Shown here piece after piece: positions 1 to 7,443 of a stretch of 14,295 nt of DNA. Source of the DNA: JADFOB01 sp964651325 (GTDB lineage Bacteria; Planctomycetota; Phycisphaerae; UBA1845); the NCBI GenBank assembly GCA_964651325.1, contig CAZYXP010000082.1, forward strand, positions 1 to 14,295, written 5' to 3'. The notes under the pieces were generated by a model. It was not told the DNA's origin. It did not search any database and saw only the letters and a list, made by a program, of their open reading frames with translations. Positions within the stretch are counted from its first letter, which is position 1; each line of letters starts with the position of its first letter. The position numbers and the translations under genes were made by a program.

Positions 1-797
1 CGGATCGCGCGACCCGCACGCCGGACGTGATCAAGCGGCTCACCGGGGCGCATGTCGCTGTCGCCGGACCGATTGGAGTGGACGCGCGCGTCATTGCCGA
101 TCAGGCCGTGACGATCATGCGGGATGCGGTTACAGGGGCCAACGAAACGGATTACCACCTGACCGGGGTCAACTCCGATCGGGATTTTGCCATCAAGGAA
201 TCCGCCGACATTCGCGTGGCCGTCGAGGGCGATTGCGCCGCAAACGGTTCGCCGCTGACGTTCAAGAAGTGCATCGAAATCGGTCACGTGTTCAAGCTCG
301 GGACGAAGTATTCCGCCGCCATGCAGGCGACTTACCTGGACACCAACGGCAAGGCCGCGCCGTTTATCATGGGCTGCTATGGGATCGGGCTGAATCGGAT
401 CATGGCGGCGGCCATCGAATCCATGCACGACGACAAAGGGATTTGCTGGCCGGTGGCGATTGCGCCGTTTGAGGTGGTCATCTGTGCGCTCGATGTTCGC
501 GTGGAGGAAGTGACCGCCGCGGCCGGCAAGCTGCATGATGAGCTTGGGCAAGCCGGAATCGACGTGCTGCTCGATGATCGCGATGCCCGTCCGGGGTTCA
601 AGTTCAAGGATGCGGAGCTGATCGGTTTCCCCCTGCGCATCACGATCGGCAAGCGCGGGCTTGCGGAGGGGTTGGTCGAAATCCAGGATCGCCAGTCCGG
701 AGATGTCGTAAAGTTGGCACCGGATGCCGCGGTCGAACACATCAAGCAAGCCATCGCCACCAAGCGAAAAGAAGAGCGAACGGACACGCCGCCCTAA
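1..797 (+). CDS. proS: Prolyl-tRNA synthetase, C-terminal part (5' truncated by window edge)
   Basis: Class II aminoacyl-tRNA synthetase that charges tRNA-Pro with proline in the cytoplasm. The frame is open from base 3, so the GTG at 27 is an internal Val codon and not a start. About 264 residues are visible. The first 60 or so look like the end of the editing/insertion domain that bacterial-type ProRS carries between motifs 2 and 3. Next comes a catalytic-core stretch with the GHVFKLGTKYS segment and the motif 3 sequence GCYGIGLNRIMAAAIE, which binds ATP. The anticodon-binding domain starts near WPVAIAPFEVVI and contains the DDRDARPGFKFKDAELIGFP segment typical of this family. The gene ends in a basic, hydrophilic tail (KRKEERTDTPP) at a TAA. 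A full bacterial enzyme has roughly 570 residues, so about half is missing at the left. The family assignment is certain. No neighbour suggests an operon. Confidence 0.97.
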   Translation, partial: DRATRTPDVIKRLTGAHVAVAGPIGVDARVIADQAVTIMRDAVTGANETDYHLTGVNSDRDFAIKESADIRVAVEGDCAANGSPLTFKKCIEIGHVFKLGTKYSAAMQATYLDTNGKAAPFIMGCYGIGLNRIMAAAIESMHDDKGICWPVAIAPFEVVICALDVRVEEVTAAAGKLHDELGQAGIDVLLDDRDARPGFKFKDAELIGFPLRITIGKRGLAEGLVEIQDRQSGDVVKLAPDAAVEHIKQAIATKRKEERTDTPP

Positions 798-855
798 CAG
801 CAAACACGAAATCCGATCGAAATCGCCCCGAGCCGCGCGATTCTATTATCCCAGC

Positions 856-873
856 CGCGGGCTGCAGCCCGCG
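856..873. repeat. Perfect 18-nt GC-rich palindrome
   Basis: CGCGGGCTGCAGCCCGCG lies 59 nt after the proS stop in the 798-1053 spacer. Its GGGCT/AGCCC arms are the same as in the elements at 1991-2010 and 5226-5247, so it belongs to the same hairpin family. No T-tract follows it, so a classical intrinsic terminator is not supported, although it could still act as a 3' end structure for proS. Confidence 0.75.
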
Positions 874-991
874 CGGCGCCCGCGTGCCGCCAGACATTCG
901 CTTCAGGGATTCGCGTAGGGCACGGGGATTGGTCCGCCGTATGCGGGGCGTTCCCTTGTCAAAGCGGGCTGCCCTGGCCGTGGCAGGCGGT

Positions 992-1025
992 TGCTTCAGC
1001 TTTCGCGGCCGCGCAAGCTGAAGCA
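992..1025. repeat. 34-nt near-perfect inverted repeat
   Basis: An 11-nt arm (992-1002, TGCTTCAGCTT) pairs exactly with 1015-1025. The centre, 1004-1013 (CGCGGCCGCG), is itself palindromic, and only the T1003/C1014 pair fails. The right part, 1008-1031, matches the reverse complement of 5166-5189 at 23 of 24 positions, which marks it as a dispersed element. It sits between the convergent proS and PEP-CTERM genes. Confidence 0.8.
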
Positions 1026-1053
1026 TGCGGCTCAGATACGGCGAGCATGCGGC

Positions 1054-1956
1054 TCAGGGTTGGATGGTGCGTCGGCGGCGGAACACGAACGGCAAACCTG
1101 CGATCATCAGCGCCAGCACCGCCGGTTCGGGCACGACCAATCGGCCCACTCCGCTGGTGTCTGGGAACCCGCCTTCCGCGAATCCATCGCCTTGCGTTAC
1201 GGGCCTAAAGAACGCTTGTTCATCCAGTCCGCCTTGGTTAAAGGCGAACGCCGGATTGCCCAGCGTCGTGATCGCGACACTGTCTAACAATGGATTAGCT
1301 CGATCCGCCAGCGTGCTCTTCAACGTAGCGGCGCCACTGAGTGAAATGAACGGGTTGCGCGCCGGGTCCGATCCGAGAACCGGCGTAGTCAAAAGCGCCA
1401 GCGCATCGCCCAGCACGTTGCCCCGAATGTGAATCGGTCCGATGTCGCTATCAAACGTCTGATCGCTGGTGACGAGTTGCCCCTCACGCGTAACATCTTG
1501 GCGAGAGGAATAAACGAGATCCAAATCGTAGAACCCCAACCGATTCACCGATAGCGCGCCATCCACCAGAAGCGATCCGCTCACCGTTGTCTGCTGTCCG
1601 CCGACGTCGTAAAGGAAGTTGTACGCCAACGCCTGAGACGGGTTTTCGCTACGTAAGGCAGTCTGGAATCGAATCTTGAGCGTGGAAAGGTTCTGGCCGC
1701 CGGTGAACACCTCGAGCGAAACCGGGCCGCGAAGGGAGAATTCGCCGGTGGGGAAGTCGACCGTAGTGCCGGGAAACTGGGTGAACGCGCTGACGTCCGT
1801 ACCCAACCCGGGAATCCGCTGCCCTTGGAAGTTGAACCCGGCCACCGTCAGACCGAGGCCAAGGTCCTTGAAGAGCCCCGCATGGGCGCTCGACGCCGTG
1901 GCAAACAGGGCCACCAACACTGCACCTAGTATGTTCCGCCGACGACGAACAGCCAT
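1054..1956 (-). CDS. PEP-CTERM sorted exported protein of unknown function
   Basis: 300-residue secreted protein. The N-terminus (MAVRRRRNILGAVLVALFA, ending at SSAHAG) is a signal peptide with a strongly basic n-region and a likely AHA cleavage site near residue 26. The mature part is rich in Gly, Thr, Ser and Val in alternating patterns and has no Cys, consistent with a beta-rich extracellular domain that I cannot name. Residues 275-300 form a PEP-CTERM signal: VPEP, a hydrophobic helix, then a four-Arg cluster (RRRRTIQP). In this family, exosortase recognises the PEP motif and processes or anchors the protein at the cell surface or in exopolysaccharide. No exosortase gene lies in the window. 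The start is ATG with an AAGGGG motif about 10 nt upstream. The gene converges on proS and appears to be a single-gene unit. Confidence 0.9.
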   Translation of the reverse strand: MAVRRRRNILGAVLVALFATASSAHAGLFKDLGLGLTVAGFNFQGQRIPGLGTDVSAFTQFPGTTVDFPTGEFSLRGPVSLEVFTGGQNLSTLKIRFQTALRSENPSQALAYNFLYDVGGQQTTVSGSLLVDGALSVNRLGFYDLDLVYSSRQDVTREGQLVTSDQTFDSDIGPIHIRGNVLGDALALLTTPVLGSDPARNPFISLSGAATLKSTLADRANPLLDSVAITTLGNPAFAFNQGGLDEQAFFRPVTQGDGFAEGGFPDTSGVGRLVVPEPAVLALMIAGLPFVFRRRRTIQP

Positions 1957-1990
1957 GTCAACTATGCCCCTTGAACTCGGTCCCGAGCTT

Positions 1991-2010
1991 CGGGCTGAAG
2001 CCCGCGGCTC
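1991..2010. repeat. Dispersed hairpin repeat, 20-mer copy A
   Basis: CGGGCTGAAGCCCGCGGCTC is identical to bases 5228-5247. Its first 14 nt form a small hairpin (CGGGCT / AGCCCG around a GA centre). This copy lies just upstream of the PEP-CTERM gene, on the side where that gene's promoter would be. Confidence 0.8.
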
Positions 2011-2226
2011 AGAAGGATCAATACGCAGTCCACGGAAGTTCTATCGACCGCTGGTAAACCCGCAACCGGAAAAATTCACAGGCGGATGCCGATGATCTCG
2101 ACTGCCGCGTCCGGGGCTACCTCAAAACTCGCCTGTCCGATCGGCAGATGAATCGGTGGTTCCACACGCCCGCACTACGAGTTATCGGTCCTAGCGAGTC
2201 GCCCATGCCTCATCCGCCCCAACTGC

Positions 2227-3600
2227 CTACTTGGATTCTCCCAGCAGGTGCAGAAACGTTGCGGCGGTGCGGATTCCGCGATGGAAATCCTCGAGCCCGA
2301 AGAACTCGTTGGGTGAATGGGCGTTGCAATCCGGCTCGCAGAAACCAAGCATCAACGAGTCGGCTCCAAGCACTTCCTTGAATAATGGCAGGATAGGCAA
2401 CGATCCGCCTTCTCGCATGTACACCGGCTGCGCACCAAAACCGCGCGCCAACGCCTCAGCGGCCGCCCTAATCCCATCGGAATCAAGGTCACTGATGTAG
2501 GCCCCGCAAACGGCGTGCGTCTGAATCTCGAGCTTGATGCCGGGCGGGCAGGCCGCTCGAACTGCGCCGTCGAACGCCTTGGAAATCGTTTCAGGATCCT
2601 GATCGGGTACGATCCTCATGGACATTTTGGAGGACACGCGCGAGGGGATGACGGTCATGGCACCTTCGCCCGTGAAGCCGCCTATCATCCCGTTGACATC
2701 GAGCGTCGGCCGGGCCCATTTGCGTTGCAGCGTGCTGAATCCGTTTTCGCCGGTTAGCGCATCCACCCCGACGGCTTTAGCATAGGCGGCATCTTTAAAT
2801 GGCAGATCGGCAATGCGGGCGTTTTCCACGTCGGTCAGTGGGCGTACGTCGTCGTAGTAGCCATCGATGGTGACACGCCGGTTCTCGTCGTGCAGCGAGG
2901 CGATGATAGAGGCAAGCGCATTGCCGGGGTTGGTGACCGTGCCGCCGTAGGAGCCGCTATGCAAATCCTGCTTGGGACCGGTGAGCGTCAGCTCTTTGTA
3001 GATCATCCCCTTGGTGCCGTAGGTGATGGCGGGCGTTTCGTGGTTGTACTTCGGCGTGTCCGAAAGCACTACATAATCGCAGGCAAGCCGCTCCTTGTGT
3101 TTCTCGATCACGGCCTTGAGGTTTACCGAACCGATTTCCTCCTCGCCTTCGATAACAAACTTGACGCGAATCGGTAGCTTCCCCGCCACTTTCTTGAAGC
3201 ATTTGGCGGCGAGCAAGTGCGTGAGCACCTGCCCCTTGTCGTCCGCGGATCCTCGGGCAAAGACCAGTCCATCGCGAACCGTCGGCTCAAAGGGTGGCGA
3301 ATGCCACAGGGATTCGTCGCCCACCGGCTGCACGTCGTAATGGCCGTACACCAGCACGGTAGGCCCGTCGCCGGTCGCGGGGCCGCTATCGGCGATCACG
3401 CATGGATGGCCTGGCGTATCGATAAGCTCTACTTTAAAACCGCTGTCACGAAAGAATCGCTCGACCCACTCCGCGCCCTTGCGGATGTCCGCCCGGCTAT
3501 TCGGGTCGGTCGAGATGCTCGGAATCCGCAGCAATTCAAAGAATGCCTCGGCGTGTTCTTCCTTCTGCTCGTCAATCTGGGCCAGAACCTGCTCAATCAC
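2227..3600 (-). CDS. M20 family metallodipeptidase
   Basis: 457-residue cytoplasmic zinc peptidase of the M20/ArgE/DapE/carnosinase superfamily, expected to cleave dipeptides or other short peptides from the N-terminus. The two-metal centre is visible: H87 and D89 in GHYDVQPV, the bridging D120 in GSADDKG, the catalytic E153 next to metal ligand E154 in EGEEEIGS, D181 in LSDTPKYN, and the last ligand H428 in CNAHSPNEFF. The dimerisation (lid) domain covers about residues 200-320 and includes the DLHSGSYGG segment. Its H214 is the residue that in this family reaches into the partner's active site. Length and motif order fit full-length dipeptidases annotated as 'dipeptidase' or CNDP-like, and there is no signal peptide. 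The GTG start at 3600 is preceded by GAGGT at 8 nt spacing. Exact substrate is not readable. The only close same-strand neighbour is the PEP-CTERM gene 270 nt downstream, so no operon is supported. Confidence 0.95.
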   Translation of the reverse strand: MIEQVLAQIDEQKEEHAEAFFELLRIPSISTDPNSRADIRKGAEWVERFFRDSGFKVELIDTPGHPCVIADSGPATGDGPTVLVYGHYDVQPVGDESLWHSPPFEPTVRDGLVFARGSADDKGQVLTHLLAAKCFKKVAGKLPIRVKFVIEGEEEIGSVNLKAVIEKHKERLACDYVVLSDTPKYNHETPAITYGTKGMIYKELTLTGPKQDLHSGSYGGTVTNPGNALASIIASLHDENRRVTIDGYYDDVRPLTDVENARIADLPFKDAAYAKAVGVDALTGENGFSTLQRKWARPTLDVNGMIGGFTGEGAMTVIPSRVSSKMSMRIVPDQDPETISKAFDGAVRAACPPGIKLEIQTHAVCGAYISDLDSDGIRAAAEALARGFGAQPVYMREGGSLPILPLFKEVLGADSLMLGFCEPDCNAHSPNEFFGLEDFHRGIRTAATFLHLLGESK

Positions 3601-3902
3601 TTGGATGTACCTCGAATATCGTCAACTACTTGGGATGAAACTGGACGGATGCTAGCACGGATCGGCTGATACAGCCAACAACCTGCTGGGCTCGCAGATC
3701 GGCGGGCTTTCATGGGTCGCAGGGCAGGCGATGATCTCCCGGACACGAAACGGATGGTCCGAGGGCTGGCGCCCTCGGCTCTGAATTGGCGGCGAGCACT
3801 CGGGCGAGGGGGCCGGTGGCTGGACGCGAATCGCGCATTTCGGGTACGATCCTCGGCAGGTTTCTGGGTATCTCGAATCCATGCGCGCTTTGGGGGACCG
3901 AA
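3601..3902. other. Gene-free divergent spacer
   Basis: This 302-nt spacer separates the M20 dipeptidase (reading left) from the zinc-ribbon membrane protein (reading right), so it should hold both promoters, but I see no convincing -35/-10 pair. It contains the 3759-3778 hairpin. Open frames crossing it have no codon structure or family similarity that I recognise. Confidence 0.6.
3759..3778. repeat. Perfect 8-bp stem hairpin
   Basis: CCGAGGGC / GCCCTCGG are perfect arms around a TGGC loop. The 29 nt from 3755 to 3783 match 12952-12980 at 24 positions, so this is one copy of a second type of dispersed hairpin. Confidence 0.75.
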
Positions 3903-5051
3903 ATGCGGAGGGACGAACGGCCCGTGGCGATTGGCAGGGAGGGTGACCGCGACGATGTGCCGGTTGCATCCACGGCCCGATCCAACGATTCGCAGGGCCG
4001 CGATCTGGATGGCGGCGATCCGCCGGCCAACGGCCCGCCGGACAACGATCCGCCGGATTGGTCGATGGTTCCGTTCGCCGTCGCCTGTCCGCGGTGCGGG
4101 TGTGACGTGCATGGACGGTCTGAGCCGGTCTGCCCGGACTGTGCGTTATCCTTGGATTGGTCGGTCCTCGCTCCGGTGGAAGAGCTGACTTGCCCCAAGT
4201 GTAGATACCATCTTTATGGCCTCACCGCGCAACGCTGTCCCGAATGTGGCGACGAGTTCTCGTGGGACGACGTAGTCGATGGTTTTCGACGGCTCCGGAA
4301 GCCGCTGTTCGAATTCCATTGGCGCCAGGCGCCGCTGCGGTGGTTCATCCGAGCGTTATCGCTCGCCTTTCGGCCTTGGAAACTGTGGCGCACCATCGAT
4401 ATTTGTGACCCAACCGCTATCGCCGGGCTGGCCATACTCGCAGCGTTCGCCTTGTTGCTGTCCGTGATTGTGCCGCTCCTGCTCGTGTACCCTACCCATT
4501 GGCTGGTGGATTGGTTGACGGGCATGATCAGCACTCCCAAGCCTTGGATGCGGTGGCGATACGCCCCATGGTCCAGTGCTTGGGCGTTGGGGTACGTCTT
4601 CAAGAGAGTCTTGATTGGGTTGAGCTTCTCCCTTGTGTGGCTGTTTGGGGCGTTCGGTGGGTTGATGGTCTTGCGGCAGTCAATGGCCAGTTGTCGCGTT
4701 CGCAACGGTCATGTGTTTCGCGTTTGTGTCTATTCTCTCGTTCCACTTTTTTGCTGTTCGGCGATCGCATTCACCACCTCGGCGGCCATCGACACGACGT
4801 TGAGTATTCTTTTCGTCGGCGCCCGATTCCGGTTCAAGGAAGAGATCGCTCGCACCCTGTTCTTGGCGAACCACAGTTTTGGTTGGCCGATCCTTGTGCT
4901 GGTGTTGGTCGCGATTGGTACGCTATCTATGGCGATGGCCTATCGGCGCTACATTCGAATGAGGCATAGTTGGGCAGTGGCGCTGTCCGCGCAAGCGATC
5001 GCAACGTTAACGGCCCTCATCGTATATCTGAGGGTTATGCACTTATTCTAG
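3903..5051 (+). CDS. Double zinc-ribbon, five-helix membrane protein
   Basis: 382-residue membrane protein that I cannot assign to a named function. Residues 1-60 are hydrophilic, acidic and Pro/Asp/Gly-rich, probably disordered. Two four-cysteine zinc ribbons follow: C62-x2-C65...C77-x2-C80 and C97-x2-C100...C112-x2-C115. The second has the form CPKCRYHLYGLTAQRCPECG, a signature I associate with many planctomycete membrane proteins. Five hydrophobic segments then lie near residues 172-196, 237-258, 274-296, 327-347 and 358-377. Known zinc ribbons of this kind usually bind metal structurally and mediate protein or nucleic-acid contacts. Here they would be at the N-terminus ahead of a polytopic domain. 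The start at 3903 is preferred to the in-frame ATG at 3786 because GGGGGA sits 5 nt before it and the 39 extra residues do not look like protein. It is a single-gene unit, facing the parA fusion gene tail to tail. Confidence 0.85.
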   Translation: MRRDERPVAIGREGDRDDVPVASTARSNDSQGRDLDGGDPPANGPPDNDPPDWSMVPFAVACPRCGCDVHGRSEPVCPDCALSLDWSVLAPVEELTCPKCRYHLYGLTAQRCPECGDEFSWDDVVDGFRRLRKPLFEFHWRQAPLRWFIRALSLAFRPWKLWRTIDICDPTAIAGLAILAAFALLLSVIVPLLLVYPTHWLVDWLTGMISTPKPWMRWRYAPWSSAWALGYVFKRVLIGLSFSLVWLFGAFGGLMVLRQSMASCRVRNGHVFRVCVYSLVPLFCCSAIAFTTSAAIDTTLSILFVGARFRFKEEIARTLFLANHSFGWPILVLVLVAIGTLSMAMAYRRYIRMRHSWAVALSAQAIATLTALIVYLRVMHLF

Positions 5052-5139
5052 GGCAGCGTTGAAGATGCCGGATGCAATGTTCTGTGTAGCAAAGTGGCGG
5101 TGTAGCACAGCGGCCCTCCTCTGTGTTTCGGGCAAGCTC

Positions 5140-5157
5140 CCAGCCGAGGGCGGCTGG
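5140..5157. repeat. Small hairpin, 7-bp stem
   Basis: CCAGCCG / CGGCTGG flank AGGG. It is the first of three hairpin-type elements packed within about 110 nt between two convergent genes. No T-run follows on either strand, so a terminator call is not made. Confidence 0.55.
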
Positions 5158-5165
5158 ACTCCAGG

Positions 5166-5189
5166 GCCGCATGCTTTAGCTTGCGCGGC
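5166..5189. repeat. Dispersed repeat, reverse copy of 1008-1031
   Basis: These 24 nt match the reverse complement of 1008-1031 with one C/T difference. Unlike the copy at 992-1025, the second arm is not conserved here, so this copy does not form the long hairpin. Such half-copies suggest decay or partial mobilisation of the element. Confidence 0.7.
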
Positions 5190-5225
5190 GCTGTGTGTCA
5201 GCGTGCCGCACGATCCTGGCGGCCG

Positions 5226-5247
5226 CGCGGGCTGAAGCCCGCGGCTC
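5226..5247. repeat. Dispersed hairpin repeat, 20-mer copy B
   Basis: Bases 5228-5247 are identical to 1991-2010. Here the stem is longer: CGCGGGCT / AGCCCGCG pair perfectly over 5226-5243 around a GA centre. The element lies 36 nt beyond the stop codon of the parA fusion gene and 175 nt beyond the zinc-ribbon gene. Confidence 0.8.
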
Positions 5248-5282
5248 GGGGGAAGATGCCGGTCGTTTTGAGGCCGGTCGTC

Positions 5283-6992
5283 CTACTGCGTGACCTCAAC
5301 GATGGAATTGATCTCGCCGTATTCATTGCGCTCGATCGTGGGGTTGTGTTGGTCGTGCGACCAGCGACCATCGACTACGATTCGGTAGCGGTAGCGACCC
5401 TTGGGCAGGCGCAGCCGCGCTTCGAAATCGCCATCGCTCAACCGACGCATGGGCGTGGTGTGCGGCATCCAATCGTTGAAGTCGCCGGCCAACTGGATTT
5501 CCACGGCATCCTCGCTGGCGGTTCTGAAGATGACCACCTCGGCCTCCTGGTGGACGCCGTAAATCCGCTCAATCTTCTGTGCGATCTGTTCGTGGGCTAC
5601 GTCGCGATTGGTCATTTGATCGTGGCTTGCCAGCGCCGTCTGCTCTGGATTCGTTTCGGGTCGCGACTCGAGCTTGGAAGGGGGTACCGTCGAGGCTTGT
5701 GGCGCTCGGGCCACAACATCCGTACCGTTTACCGAAGCCGATAGTTCCTCCCGTCGTGGCGCGGTAATGGTCGGCACGGCCGGGCTCTGGGCTGGCGGCA
5801 CAGTGCGAGCGACGGGCGAGCCACTTGGCGACTCGCCGCCGGGATGCACCGACCGCCGGGGTACTTCGTTGGGAATAGGACTGGCCGCTGCCGTCGCCGG
5901 GCCGGCTGTGGGCGCTGCCGGGCTCGCTGTGGGGACGGGCAGTGGGGCATAATCATCGGGGTTGAAGCTCGCCGGGCCGCCCGTCACCGCCGGGGCCACG
6001 GAGCTTGTCGCGTCCGCCGTTTTCTGGCGTGAGTCCGAAGGAGGTCGAGTAAGTGTGTTTCTGGACGCGGTCTTGGCTTTATCCGATTCCGCCCGTTTTT
6101 GGGCGGTGTCTTTGGCCTGCGCGGCACCGTTTGCTACGAGGGTGGTCGTTGTGGCAAGCAAACGCTCGGCGTCGGCGGCGAGTCGCTCTACGTGTTGCAG
6201 AATATCCGTCGTGGGCAGGTCGACGGGGTCTGCCAGCAAGACTTCGCGAGCGAGCCGTTGAAAATCCCGGGCACCCGCGCTGGTGGGGGCAAATTCGGTG
6301 ATCGGCTGGCCGTAGCTGGCGCCTTCCTTGAGCTTGGTGTTGAAGTTGACGATCGTCTCGAACACCACCCCCTCGAACCGCTTTCGCAATTCCGCGAGAA
6401 TTTCGCGTCCCAGCTTGGTACGTACGTCATATTGGTTCGGGAGCACCCGAATCGAAGGCCGCCGCCCGAATTTCTCGGCCAGATGCTCAATGGTCGCAAG
6501 CTGCTGTGTCAGTCCGTGCAGCGAAAAGTAACCCGTATCGACGGGGATGATGACGTCATCCGCTGCCCGCAAACCGTTCATCATGAGCAGCCCCAGATGC
6601 GGGGGGCAGTCGATCACGCAATAATCGTACCGCTCGGCGTTGGCGGACAGAAGATCGAGAAGCATCCGGTCGCCGGATTCACTGGCCGCCAATTGAGGCT
6701 CGAAACCCGCCAGATTGGATCGCGACGGCGCGATATCCAAATTGGGCGTGATTTGCCAAGTGATTTTGGACAATTCGATCGGATCGCTCTCGGCCTGCGA
6801 TATCAGGCATTCGTAAATAGAGAGGTCGATCTGCTCATCGGGGACCGCCATGCCCAGCGCGCAATGGCCTTGCGGGTCCATGTCCACCAGCAACGTTCGC
6901 CGCCCCTCGCGGGCAATGGAAGCCGAAAGATTGATGGCCACGGTGGTCTTACCACAACCGCCCTTCTGATTCGCTATGGTAATTGTACGCAC
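5283..6992 (-). CDS. ParA-type ATPase fused to a C-terminal AMPK/CBM48-type glycogen-binding domain
   Basis: 569-residue cytoplasmic protein. Residues 1 to about 275 are a ParA/Soj/MinD-type ATPase with the deviant Walker A KGGCGKTT (signature K10, K15), Walker A' VDMDPQGH (D37, D39) and Walker B-like VIDCPPHLG (D128). ParA enzymes dimerise with ATP on DNA and position chromosomes, plasmids or protein cargo. Residues about 285-470 are a Pro/Ala/Thr/Ser-rich linker. Residues about 485-569 form an isoamylase-early-set / AMPK-beta-like domain. It keeps both sugar-contacting tryptophans (W508 in GDFNDW, W544 in VVDGRWSHD) and the Asn of the GEINSI strand (N562). The GTG start follows AAGGA (7001-7005) at 8 nt and begins directly with the family's usual N-terminus. 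The frame runs 76 codons further upstream, but those residues look non-coding. No ParB or parS-like site was seen. The fused architecture is clear, but its role is unknown. Confidence 0.93.
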   Translation of the reverse strand: MRTITIANQKGGCGKTTVAINLSASIAREGRRTLLVDMDPQGHCALGMAVPDEQIDLSIYECLISQAESDPIELSKITWQITPNLDIAPSRSNLAGFEPQLAASESGDRMLLDLLSANAERYDYCVIDCPPHLGLLMMNGLRAADDVIIPVDTGYFSLHGLTQQLATIEHLAEKFGRRPSIRVLPNQYDVRTKLGREILAELRKRFEGVVFETIVNFNTKLKEGASYGQPITEFAPTSAGARDFQRLAREVLLADPVDLPTTDILQHVERLAADAERLLATTTTLVANGAAQAKDTAQKRAESDKAKTASRNTLTRPPSDSRQKTADATSSVAPAVTGGPASFNPDDYAPLPVPTASPAAPTAGPATAAASPIPNEVPRRSVHPGGESPSGSPVARTVPPAQSPAVPTITAPRREELSASVNGTDVVARAPQASTVPPSKLESRPETNPEQTALASHDQMTNRDVAHEQIAQKIERIYGVHQEAEVVIFRTASEDAVEIQLAGDFNDWMPHTTPMRRLSDGDFEARLRLPKGRYRYRIVVDGRWSHDQHNPTIERNEYGEINSIVEVTQ

Positions 6993-7443
6993 GGATGATG
7001 TCCTTGCTTGAAATATTGGGGGAGGCGGAATTCGATTGGTCCGCGTGGGTCGGTCGCCTCCTGCTCCCGGCCTGCGGCGTTGCGGCAGTGTGCGGTTGTC
7101 ATGGATGCGTTTCCACGCGATCCGTGCGAACCCGTCCACGGGTTGATTGCACGCTCCCGCACAACCGCACCCATAGGTTATCGGATGCAGGTCATTAGAT
7201 ACTTGAGACGATGCAAACAAAAAATGCCCCTGCCAATGCTGACAAAACGCAATACCTGAACCGGCAGCATTGATAGGCGGTGGCGCCGTGCAGGCTGTGA
7301 AAATGACCCAGACTTCCTAGATTTACAGGCGGCGGCCGCGGTCGATCACGCGACGCTTCCGCCAGGATGGGACGCCTACTCAGAGCCGCCAGCGCAAGCC
7401 TGCGGACCTGACCAGAGCAGCATTTCGCCGAACGCGCCCAGGG
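6993..7443. other. Gene-free spacer upstream of the parA fusion
   Basis: 451 nt between the end of the ABC ATPase gene and the parA fusion start, both on the minus strand. It should hold the parA promoter. The part at 7200-7260 is AT-richer than its surroundings. ATGCTG (7238-7243) and CAGCAT (7265-7270) form a widely spaced 6-nt inverted repeat with little weight. I see no protein-like frame, no RNA gene and no centromere-like iterated array. Confidence 0.5.
7001..7005 (-). promoter_or_regulatory. Ribosome binding site that fixes the parA fusion start
   Basis: AAGGA on the minus strand lies 8 nt before the GTG at 6992-6990. It supports the internal GTG over the upstream in-frame ATG at 7220. 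From there the protein begins VRTITIANQKGG, exactly where ParA proteins normally begin. Confidence 0.75.

Noticed and set aside
3786..3902. Earlier ATG for the zinc-ribbon membrane protein
   Set aside because: The added 39 residues look like translated spacer, and GGGGGA before 3903 gives a better start.
4005..4060. CGATCCGCCGG / GGCCCGCCGG micro-repeats as a regulatory array
   Set aside because: They are in frame inside the zinc-ribbon gene and simply encode its Pro/Asp/Gly-rich disordered segment.
5140..5250. Bidirectional intrinsic terminator between convergent genes
   Set aside because: Hairpins are present, but no T-tract follows any of them on either strand. They fit the dispersed-repeat family better.
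6993..7220. N-terminal extension of the parA fusion to an ATG at 7220
   Set aside because: The extra 76 codons give Arg/Pro-rich, non-conserved sequence, whereas the GTG at 6992 has a proper ribosome site and starts exactly at the usual ParA N-terminus.
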